Translations under genes and position numbers: made by a program
The notes under the pieces: model-generated
Databases searched by the model: none
What the model saw: only the letters and a program-made list of their open reading frames with translations
Told to the model about the DNA's origin: nothing
DNA from: Clostridiales bacterium
GTDB taxonomy: Bacteria > Bacillota > Clostridia > Lutisporales > Lutisporaceae
Reading direction: 5' to 3'
Length of the DNA stretch: 11,319 nt
NCBI GenBank assembly: GCA_012842725.1
Contig: DUSG01000315.1
Location: 1 to 11,319, forward strand
Shown: piece by piece, positions 6,509 to 11,319 of the stretch
Numbering within the stretch: the first letter of the stretch is position 1
How the letters are laid out: every line of letters begins with the position of its first letter

Positions 6509-6538
6509 ATTATATGTTAATATATAGATAAACGTCAA
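6509..6538 (-). promoter_or_regulatory. Promoter/operator of the arsenic operon
   Basis: On the minus strand, TTGACG (6538-6533) and TATAAT (6514-6509) lie 18 bp apart, a near-consensus vegetative promoter. The spacer is occupied by an imperfect dyad, GTTtATcTA-TAtATtAAC (6516-6533, seven of nine pairs), a good position for an ArsR operator. A 10-bp direct repeat ATATAGATAA occurs at 6522-6531 and again at 6489-6498. Transcription from here would give a leader of about 180 nt before the DUF2703 start. Confidence 0.6.
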
Positions 6539-6611
6539 TATGTTTATATGATGTTGTTAACTCTAAACTGAAAATATATAATAAATACCTTCAAGGTAAA
6601 CAATCATCGTA

Positions 6612-6645
6612 ATAAGAAAATAAAGAGCCAGTACATCATGGCTCT
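6612..6645 (-). terminator. Rho-independent terminator after the AlkD-type gene
   Basis: AGAGCCA and TGGCTCT (6624-6630 with 6639-6645) form a 7-bp stem with an 8-nt loop, followed on the minus strand by TTTATTTTCTTATT. It starts 3 bp after the stop of the DNA glycosylase gene. The rest of the 327-bp gap 6322-6648 holds the ars promoter and leader. Confidence 0.75.
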
Positions 6646-6648
6646 ATT

Positions 6649-7302
6649 CTAGATATATTTGCTTCCTTCCCTTATACTCAAAGGTTGCAAAGCATTATTT
6701 TTGATAAACTCTCTGACCCATTCCTTGTTGATTTTTGAGTATTCTCTTAAAACCCAACCTATGGCTTTGGTGATGAAGAATTCCTTCTGCTCACTGTTTT
6801 TCTTTATAATTCTGCTTAACAGACTTACATCCGTATTTTCCTTATACTTCAATTGAAAAAGTATGGCAGTTCGTGCCAGCCATATATTGCTGCTCTCTGC
6901 CCAATTCAGTATATGGCTTTCGATTAGCTCTGGATGGTTCTTGCACATTTGTCCAACTATAATGCTTGCAATGGCATCCACGGTATCCCACCAGGACTTT
7001 GTGGTAATCAGCTTTTCTATTATTTCTATATCTTCAGGTTTTATATAGTCCTTCAAGGCTATCAAATAATCTACTGCTAAATACTGAAACTCTCGTTCCG
7101 GCAAATCCCACAGCCTGTTTACCATATCCCAATCTATTGTCTTTCCTCTTTTAGCTTCTTTGATAAATTCCTTTGAAAGCTGCTGCCTTTTAGGCTTTTG
7201 TATTCCTAGAAATGGGAATTTGTTTTTCATATAGGCAGACATCTGAGGAGCTTTTATCATGTCTGCGTTATCATAAAAAGTTGATATTATGTTATTTATC
7301 AT
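6649..7302 (-). CDS. AlkD-type DNA alkylation repair glycosylase (HEAT-like repeats)
   Basis: A 217-residue all-helical protein of the DNA alkylation repair (AlkD) family, which excises N3- and N7-alkylated purines without flipping the base. Family blocks: YMKNKFPFLGIQKPKRQ (24-40), LWDLPEREFQYLAVDYL (64-80), TTKSWWDTVDAIA (100-112), SSNIWLARTAILFQLKY (137-153) and FFITKAIGWVLREYSK (175-190). The functional residues known in Bacillus cereus AlkD (W109, D113, R148, W187) match W105, D109, R144 and W183 here with a constant offset of four, so it is predicted to be active. Start ATG 7302 has AGAGGTG 7 nt upstream. It follows the D-cysteine desulfhydrase gene after 15 bp, so it is probably its operon partner, with no obvious metabolic link. 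Confidence 0.93.
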   Translation of the reverse strand: MINNIISTFYDNADMIKAPQMSAYMKNKFPFLGIQKPKRQQLSKEFIKEAKRGKTIDWDMVNRLWDLPEREFQYLAVDYLIALKDYIKPEDIEIIEKLITTKSWWDTVDAIASIIVGQMCKNHPELIESHILNWAESSNIWLARTAILFQLKYKENTDVSLLSRIIKKNSEQKEFFITKAIGWVLREYSKINKEWVREFIKNNALQPLSIREGSKYI

Positions 7303-7317
7303 CAGTATACACCTCTA

Positions 7318-8301
7318 TCATCTTATCATTGATCTTTGGACCGTATTCCATCCAAAAATACCGCCGGTATGAATGAATAATATATTATCATGCTTATCAA
7401 AGGTGCCCTTTTTTATCTCCTGTACCAATCCATACATAGCTTTTCCTGTATATACCGGATCCAAGATGATTCCTTCCAATTGTGCCAGATGCTTAATAAA
7501 CTCTATTTCTTCCGGTCGGCTTATCGCATATCCCAATCCTGCATATCCGTCAATTATGTCAATATTATTTCTGTCAATTTCTATCTCTTCACCTGCATAT
7601 CTTACAAGTTCGCGAAGCAGTGATTCCACTACATTTACGAAATATTCCTTATCTTCTGTTATATTTATACCATAAACCACAGCATTATTTTTCATAACCT
7701 TGTTGCCATAATACAAGCCTGAATATGTACCTCCCGAACCCACTGAGCATACTATTGCATCAAATTTTACTCCCATTTGCCTTTGCTGTTCCAGAATCTC
7801 CAACATAGCATTGTAATAGCCTAAAGAACCTACTCCATTAGATGCGCCTTCAGGTATTATGTAGGCTTTATGTCCTTCCTTGGAAAGCTCATCTTTTATT
7901 CTTTCCATTATTTCATTCCTGTGCTCTCTGTATTCTTCAGGTGTTATAAACTTTATCCTTGCACCCAGCAATTTATCAAAAAAATAGTTGCCTTCCAGGT
8001 CACTATCTTCTTCTCCTCTCAGAACGAGATATGCACCTAATCCCAATTTCGCTGCAACCGCAGCCGTCGCTCTAGCATGATTGGACTGTATACCCCCGCA
8101 GGTAATGAGAAAATCACAATTTCTGTTCAATGCTTCCTTAACGGCAAACTCCAACTTTCTGATTTTGTTGCCTGATACTTCTGTACCGGTCTGATCATCC
8201 CTCTTTATGTAGATATTCTTTTTCAGTTCCTTACTTAACCTTTCCAGCTTCTCAATTTTAGTAGGAAGATTGGCCAGAGCAAGTCTATTTTTCAAATTCA
8301 T
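7318..8301 (-). CDS. dcyD: D-cysteine desulfhydrase (PLP-dependent, ACC deaminase-like fold)
   Basis: A 327-residue cytosolic fold-type II PLP enzyme that converts D-cysteine to pyruvate, H2S and ammonia. The Schiff-base lysine is K46 in SGNKIRKLE; the substrate-loop motif GGIQSNHAR includes S73, N74, H75; the phosphate-binding loop is GSGGTYSG (188-195). Discrimination from ACC deaminase: the residue after PVY is T285 where ACC deaminases have Glu, HTGG carries T312 where they have Leu, and the loop reads SNH rather than SNQ. All three favour D-cysteine desulfhydrase. The start is taken as the ATG at 8301, because GGAGG lies 7 nt upstream; the ATG at 8307 directly abuts that site. It leads a likely two-gene unit with the alkD-like gene. 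A promoter in 8308-8468 was not convincingly identified. Confidence 0.9.
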   Translation of the reverse strand: MNLKNRLALANLPTKIEKLERLSKELKKNIYIKRDDQTGTEVSGNKIRKLEFAVKEALNRNCDFLITCGGIQSNHARATAAVAAKLGLGAYLVLRGEEDSDLEGNYFFDKLLGARIKFITPEEYREHRNEIMERIKDELSKEGHKAYIIPEGASNGVGSLGYYNAMLEILEQQRQMGVKFDAIVCSVGSGGTYSGLYYGNKVMKNNAVVYGINITEDKEYFVNVVESLLRELVRYAGEEIEIDRNNIDIIDGYAGLGYAISRPEEIEFIKHLAQLEGIILDPVYTGKAMYGLVQEIKKGTFDKHDNILFIHTGGIFGWNTVQRSMIR

Positions 8302-8464
8302 ACTCATCCCTCCCTTTAATAAATATTATAATTATATTTACAAATATTACCTATAGCATAATGTCCGAACCCTTCTTCCATGATGCTCATAATTACTGAG
8401 GAAAAAAGGGCGCATTTATGTTTCAATAAGAATAAGTCCAGTAAAAACAAATCCAACATTAAAA

Positions 8465-8497
8465 TTTATATAGGAGTAGCATTCCACTACTCCTATA
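8465..8497 (-). terminator. Rho-independent terminator after the WYL-like gene
   Basis: A perfect 11-bp inverted repeat, TATAGGAGTAG with CTACTCCTATA (8469-8479 and 8487-8497), has a 7-nt loop and is followed on the minus strand by TAAATTTTAATG. The stop codon of the WYL-like gene (8493-8495) lies inside the stem. The U-tract is modest. Confidence 0.65.
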
Positions 8498-8711
8498 CTG
8501 CTCTTCCTCTTAAGTTGTAATAAGCAGCGGATAATATGTTTTCAAATTTAAAATATCGCACCTGCCTGCGCAGATAACAGTATGCCTTTATTTTATTGCC
8601 CTGTATTTCCAATACCCTTATATTTCTTTCGGTAATTCCTGATTCTCCGTTATATATTATGGTTATAATTCTGCCCTTTTCCAGTGATGCCCTTAACATA
8701 TGTTCAATCAT
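8493..8711 (-). CDS. Stand-alone WYL-domain-like mini-protein
   Basis: A 72-residue protein consisting almost only of a WYL-like domain: strand ITIIYNGE (16-23), the TERNIRVLEI strand (28-37), then KIKAYCYLRRQVRYFKFENILSA (40-62). This is the pattern of WYL domains, in which an 'AyC.lR...R.F....I' segment forms a nucleic-acid or nucleotide ligand pocket. WYL domains normally sit behind a helix-turn-helix in regulators; no DNA-binding domain is present here or in the flanking sequence. ATG 8711 is preceded by GAAGGTGAT, a good ribosome binding site, 4-5 nt away. An extended -10 promoter (TGGTATAAT, 8749-8741) just upstream suggests it can be transcribed on its own, although the aldo/keto reductase gene ends only 70 bp before it. 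Function unknown; a ligand sensor or modulator is an inference. Confidence 0.7.
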   Translation of the reverse strand: MIEHMLRASLEKGRIITIIYNGESGITERNIRVLEIQGNKIKAYCYLRRQVRYFKFENILSAAYYNLRGRAV

Positions 8712-8740
8712 GCTATCACCTTCATTTTTCTTCTGCTTCT

Positions 8741-8759
8741 ATTATACCAAACATATGTT
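8741..8759 (-). promoter_or_regulatory. Extended -10 promoter with palindrome upstream of the WYL-like gene
   Basis: TGGTATAAT on the minus strand (8749-8741) is a perfect TATAAT with the TGn extension. It would start transcription about 22 nt before the ATG. The 10-bp palindrome AACATATGTT (8750-8759) abuts it on the upstream side, where a regulator could block polymerase. No good -35 is visible. Confidence 0.45.
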
Positions 8760-8781
8760 CTCATGGGAATGGGCAATTTTA

Positions 8782-9732
8782 TTATACCACTCTGATGCTG
8801 AATTCGGGACAAGCAGCTATACAGTAACCGCATTGTATGCATTTTGAAGGGTCAATGTATGCTTTTTCGTTTTCATCAAAAGAAATTGCATCGCTATGGC
8901 ATGCATCTATGCAAGTTCCGCAGCTTTTGCACATAACTTGTGATACCTTTACAATTTTCCTATTCTTGATGGTTATTATACCTTCCAAGTTCCTTTCTCC
9001 GTTAAAATACCTTACATTATAATCCACTTCTTCTTTGCTTATCATTCCAACGGCTATAGAGTAATCTCCCGGCAAACTCATGGCATATTCCATGCAATCA
9101 TCATAATCATCTATCATGGTTCCTCCACCCAGAACTTTCATCAGGTATATGCCCTTGCCGTTCTTTCTGCAATGCTCCATTGCTTCTTCCATATCTTTTG
9201 CAGTTCCGTTTATTATTCCTCGACCTATTTTATTAATCAACGCAAAAACCACATCTATTTCCTCTTTTTCCGCCGCCAAGTCCACTACCTTTACATTATG
9301 GGTAGAAATCCCTATAGCCTTTATTTTGCCTTTTTTCTTATAATCCAGAAGGCATCTCAATGCACCTTCACGCTTATCGAATACATCTGTATCAACCCTT
9401 GCAGCATGAAGATGAAATATATCGATATGATCCAGTCCCATTTGTTCTAAAGCTTCATTTACCGCTTTTCCCATGGATTCATAAGTTTCAGCCGTAGATT
9501 TAGTAGCTATTACCGGCAAAAAATCCACTTTCTCAAGAGCAGCTTTTATATGAGGATAAGTACCATACATTTGAGCCGTATCAATAAAGTTTACTCCCCG
9601 TTTCAAAGCATATGCTATTATTTCAGCGCCTTCTTCAACAGAAAGATTTTTTTGTAGCGGACCTAAAGGCAACGCACCAAAACAAAGCTTTGTTACTTCT
9701 ATCCCTGTATTCCCTAAAACCGTCTTGTTCAT
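8782..9732 (-). CDS. Aldo/keto reductase with C-terminal two-cluster [4Fe-4S] ferredoxin domain
   Basis: A 316-residue cytosolic oxidoreductase. Residues 1-255 form the aldo/keto reductase barrel, with the catalytic tetrad visible as D51, Y56, K78 and H109 (FIDTAQMYG, ATKST and HLHAAR contexts). Residues 266-316 add a bacterial 2[4Fe-4S] domain with two CxxCxxCxxxC sets: C268, C271, C274, C278 and C298, C301, C304, C308. The first set is followed by His rather than the usual Pro. The barrel is shorter than the classical family, as in anaerobe-type members. NAD(P)H-dependent carbonyl reduction coupled to ferredoxin-like electron transfer is plausible; the substrate is unknown. Start ATG 9732 has GGAGG 8 nt upstream. 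A promoter candidate lies at 9767-9795. Confidence 0.92.
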   Translation of the reverse strand: MNKTVLGNTGIEVTKLCFGALPLGPLQKNLSVEEGAEIIAYALKRGVNFIDTAQMYGTYPHIKAALEKVDFLPVIATKSTAETYESMGKAVNEALEQMGLDHIDIFHLHAARVDTDVFDKREGALRCLLDYKKKGKIKAIGISTHNVKVVDLAAEKEEIDVVFALINKIGRGIINGTAKDMEEAMEHCRKNGKGIYLMKVLGGGTMIDDYDDCMEYAMSLPGDYSIAVGMISKEEVDYNVRYFNGERNLEGIITIKNRKIVKVSQVMCKSCGTCIDACHSDAISFDENEKAYIDPSKCIQCGYCIAACPEFSIRVV

Positions 9733-9766
9733 AACGATAACCTCCAGAACAATAATGTATATAGTA

Positions 9767-9795
9767 ATTATACACTAAATTAAGAAAGTCTTCCA
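9767..9795 (-). promoter_or_regulatory. Candidate promoter of the aldo/keto reductase gene
   Basis: On the minus strand a perfect TATAAT (9772-9767) is preceded, at 17 bp, by TGGAAG (9795-9790), a three-of-six -35. The leader would be about 28 nt. The -35 lies in the arm of the inverted repeat at 9785-9826. Confidence 0.45.
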
Positions 9796-9826
9796 TTGCA
9801 AGCATTTTAACAACAAGGAAGACTTT
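9785..9826. terminator. Inverted repeat, probable terminator between units
   Basis: AAAGTCTTCC (9785-9794) and GGAAGACTTT (9817-9826) form a perfect 10-bp stem with a 22-nt loop. On the plus strand it is followed by TGCTTTT, on the minus strand by CTTAATTT. It would stop minus-strand transcription coming through the structured element before the aldo/keto reductase gene. The large loop and weak U-tract lower confidence. Confidence 0.5.
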
Positions 9827-9880
9827 TGCTTTTACGAAAAATAAAATTTTATGAAATTTATACTTTCCCATACATTATAA

Positions 9881-10115
9881 AAAGGTTTCCTTAAAACACC
9901 GAAGTAAACCACAGGCTGTAGACAAAGGGTTATAAAGCAGAATGGCAATGTATATCGGTACACATTTATGCATTTTGGTAACAGGTCTCTGCGCAGGCTT
10001 TGATGAAAAGTCTGTAAAGCTGGCATGGAGGCCAGCTTAGGTGCCATTGGTGCGAAGCAATAGTATAGTTTGCCTTCAAACTGAGATTTCCTTTAAAATA
10101 CAAAAGGAAACCTTT
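9881..10115. ncRNA. Candidate structured RNA element with nested helices
   Basis: This 235-bp gene-free stretch is visibly more GC-rich than the AT-rich DNA around it. It folds into ordered, nested helices. A perfect 12-bp closing stem AAAGGTTTCCTT/AAGGAAACCTTT (9881-9892, 10104-10115) encloses GAAG-AAAC/GTTT-CTTC (9901-9909, 10068-10077), then AATGGCA/TGCCATT (9941-9947, 10042-10048). The last closes a junction with three hairpins: 9947-9966, 9994-10014 and a perfect 8-bp AAGCTGGC/GCCAGCTT at 10017-10038. The strand is uncertain. A five-base U-tract after the closing stem and two of three G-U pairs favour the minus strand, which would place it 21 nt behind the acetyltransferase stop; the hairpin 9994-10014 favours the plus strand. 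No promoter is convincing. A miniature transposon is the alternative, but no target duplication is seen. Confidence 0.5.
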
Positions 10116-10136
10116 ACTGCTGTTTACGGCTCAAGT

Positions 10137-10895
10137 TTATTCAAAAATATCTTTAGTATTGTCTTTATACGGTATACCGTAATGTACAAAAAACTCATCA
10201 ATGATATGCCTGTCTCTTGATAAAAGGAAGCCTTCAAAACCTTTATTAAGCAGCATCTGCTGCTTTTCTAAATCATAATTTTTGACTTCCACACTTAACG
10301 TATATTCCTTAGGAGTTATTTCTCTTAAATCCCTTGCCAGTAAAAATCTCCATTTCCCTCCATATTGCCCGCTCCTTTGATTTAAAGCTTTGACAACAAG
10401 GCCAGCGTCAATCACATTTTTCAGGCTCGGATAGTTAAAAGGAGAAACGGTGCATAAGATATGATAGTAACCTAATCGATATAGTATTTTAAATGTACGT
10501 TTCATCATTTTTGCTTGTAGCCTGTTTCCTCTATATTCAAGATCCACTACCGTGGACTCTAAATGTGCCACATGCTCCAATTCTTCTTCCGGTATATCTA
10601 TTTCTCTTCCCATGTTTACTTCAGTATTTCCAGGAAAAGATACCGTTCTGAATGCGATCAGCTTATTGCCGGCATATACTCCGATAGCTAAACCTTTTCC
10701 CTTTTCTAATACTGAATTTAAAATAAACTCCCTGGAATCCATTACAAAAGTTTCAGGATTTTTTAAGTTTCTGACTATTCTATCTTGAAGTTCCATCATT
10801 TCATCTATATTACTCTTATCAAGAATAACCATCTCATAATCTTCATCCTGGATTATAGTTCTTCTCAATGTTCCGCTTTCTACTATTTGTCTCAT
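10137..10895 (-). CDS. GNAT-family N-acetyltransferase
   Basis: A 252-residue cytosolic protein with a GNAT core. The acetyl-CoA-binding motif A is seen as ESTVVDLEYRGNRLQAKMM (113-131; R122-G123-N-R-L-Q is the pyrophosphate loop). It is followed by the helix RTFKILYRLGYYHILCTVSPFN (133-154) and the motif B-like NYPSLKNVIDAGLVV (154-168). The N-terminal part (24-85) supplies the first strands and helices, including LAIGVYAGNKLIAFRTV (69-85). The C-terminal ~60 residues (195-252) are an extension beyond the core. The substrate cannot be predicted. ATG 10895 has AAAGGAGG 6 nt upstream. It is probably monocistronic: tandem terminators precede it at 11005-11079, and the structured element follows its stop. 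Confidence 0.82.
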   Translation of the reverse strand: MRQIVESGTLRRTIIQDEDYEMVILDKSNIDEMMELQDRIVRNLKNPETFVMDSREFILNSVLEKGKGLAIGVYAGNKLIAFRTVSFPGNTEVNMGREIDIPEEELEHVAHLESTVVDLEYRGNRLQAKMMKRTFKILYRLGYYHILCTVSPFNYPSLKNVIDAGLVVKALNQRSGQYGGKWRFLLARDLREITPKEYTLSVEVKNYDLEKQQMLLNKGFEGFLLSRDRHIIDEFFVHYGIPYKDNTKDIFE

Positions 10896-11001
10896 GTTTC
10901 TCCTCCTTTCATTTTTAGTAAATATTGTTCCAACTAATTATTGTTATAATTCACCAACATTACTTCAAAGGCAACACTTTTTTATTGTTTATTTTATGGC
11001 T

Positions 11002-11037
11002 AAAAAATAATGGTGGTACCTTTAACCACCATTATTT
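11002..11037 (-). terminator. Rho-independent terminator, distal of a tandem pair
   Basis: A perfect 13-bp inverted repeat AAATAATGGTGGT (11005-11017) / ACCACCATTATTT (11025-11037) has a 7-nt loop and runs on the minus strand into a T6 tract. It lies 20 bp beyond the first terminator and backs it up. Confidence 0.75.
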
Positions 11038-11057
11038 CCTGTTCTTCAAGGACAAAT

Positions 11058-11079
11058 AAAAAAAGCGGCCATAGGCCGC
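11058..11079 (-). terminator. Rho-independent terminator of the right-edge gene
   Basis: A GC-only 6-bp stem GCGGCC/GGCCGC (11065-11070 with 11074-11079) has a 3-nt loop and is followed on the minus strand by T7 (11064-11058) and ATTTG. It lies 21 bp after the stop codon of the partial gene. Confidence 0.88.
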
Positions 11080-11100
11080 ATTTGGATACGACCTTAGATA

Positions 11101-11319
11101 CTACCTATAATCATCTATAGTGTAATGGATTCCATCAACACCTGTGTAATCTTCTGGTACCATTGGGACTCCACAGTTTTCACATCGAAAACATGGAGGT
11201 TCCTCTATGTCTCCATCATCGCTTATATCAAATATTCTTACTATATCCTCAGGTATCAGTTCTTCCGTATTGCATTCTAAACATATATATTTTACTTCCC
11301 TTTTTACTTTTTCTTTTGC
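11101..11319 (-). CDS. Partial small zinc-ribbon-like protein (N-terminus outside window)
   Basis: The frame is open from the right edge (11319) to the TAG at 11103-11101, giving 72 C-terminal residues with no start codon inside the window. The N-terminal visible part is lysine-rich (AKEKVKREVK). It is followed by YICLEC (C13, C16) and, after an acidic linker, PPCFRCENCG (C43, C46, C49). The CxxC...CxxCxxC pattern suggests one zinc site of the treble-clef or ribbon kind with a spare cysteine. The tail is acidic and ends HYTIDDYR. No family was recognised. It is very likely real: it has two terminators in tandem behind it and normal codon use. Zinc binding is inferred from the motif only. Confidence 0.7.
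   Translation of the reverse strand, partial: AKEKVKREVKYICLECNTEELIPEDIVRIFDISDDGDIEEPPCFRCENCGVPMVPEDYTGVDGIHYTIDDYR

Noticed and set aside
7318..8301. ACC deaminase as the identity of the PLP enzyme
   Set aside because: The discriminating positions carry Thr (285, 312) and the loop reads SNH, not the Glu, Leu and SNQ of true ACC deaminases.
8741..8790. Two copies of TGGTATAAT exactly 40 bp apart on the minus strand (8741-8749 and 8781-8789)
   Set aside because: The upstream copy overlaps the last codons and stop of the aldo/keto reductase gene, so the repetition is probably coincidental; only the 8741 copy is well placed as a promoter.
9635..9871. A 78-codon minus-strand frame overlapping the 5' end of the aldo/keto reductase gene
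   Set aside because: It overlaps a clear gene in another frame, spans its promoter, and resembles no family.
9832..10047. A 71-codon minus-strand open frame across the structured element
   Set aside because: It has no ribosome binding site, unusual composition, and runs through the stems of the candidate RNA; it is better explained as chance openness in a structured non-coding region.
9881..10115. Miniature inverted-repeat transposon as first choice for the element
   Set aside because: Inverted ends are present, but flanking bases show no matching target duplication, no second copy exists in the window, and the interior has ordered helices. Kept only as an alternative.

Overview
The window looks like chromosome from a low-GC anaerobic Firmicute of the Clostridia/Tissierellia type. 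The reasons are AT-rich DNA, strong AGGAGG-type ribosome binding sites, GTG and TTG starts, a DnaD-domain/DnaC-type helicase-loading pair, and a ferredoxin-fused aldo/keto reductase. The genus cannot be fixed from the sequence. No rRNA, tRNA, transposase or CRISPR array was seen.

Layout. (1) 1-1578, plus strand: the 3' part of a tandem DnaD-domain replication protein, overlapping by 8 bp a DnaC/DnaI-type AAA+ helicase loader, then a rho-independent terminator. (2) 1669-2460, minus: a DUF1445 (YcsI-like) putative hydro-lyase. (3) 2461-2824: a divergent control region with four successive perfect or near-perfect palindromes. It precedes a 60-residue acidic protein of unknown function (2825-3007, plus). 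(4) 3011-6321, minus: a five-gene arsenic operon transcribed as Cys-rich DUF2703 protein, ArsR, ArsP/YraQ-type permease, small CxxC thioredoxin-like protein, Acr3 arsenite exporter. It has a TTGACG/TATAAT promoter near 6509-6538 with a dyad in its spacer. (5) 6649-8301, minus: D-cysteine desulfhydrase followed after a short gap by an AlkD-type DNA glycosylase. (6) 8493-9732, minus: an aldo/keto reductase carrying a two-cluster [4Fe-4S] domain, and downstream a free-standing mini-protein resembling a WYL domain. (7) 9733-10136: a gene-free stretch holding a 235-bp, relatively GC-rich, strongly self-complementary element (9881-10115), best explained as an undescribed or unrecognised structured RNA. 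(8) 10137-10895, minus: a GNAT-family acetyltransferase. (9) 11005-11319, minus: two tandem terminators behind the C-terminal part of a small CxxC-rich protein that runs off the right edge.

How the genes fit together. The arsenic operon has an As(III)-responsive repressor, two membrane exporters (Acr3 for arsenite; the permease possibly for organoarsenicals) and two small thiol proteins. It has no arsenate reductase (arsC) and no pump ATPase (arsA) here, which suits a reducing habitat where As(III) dominates. Neighbouring transcription units appear functionally independent. The most interesting non-coding signals are the nested-helix element at 9881-10115 and the palindrome cluster at 2643-2702.
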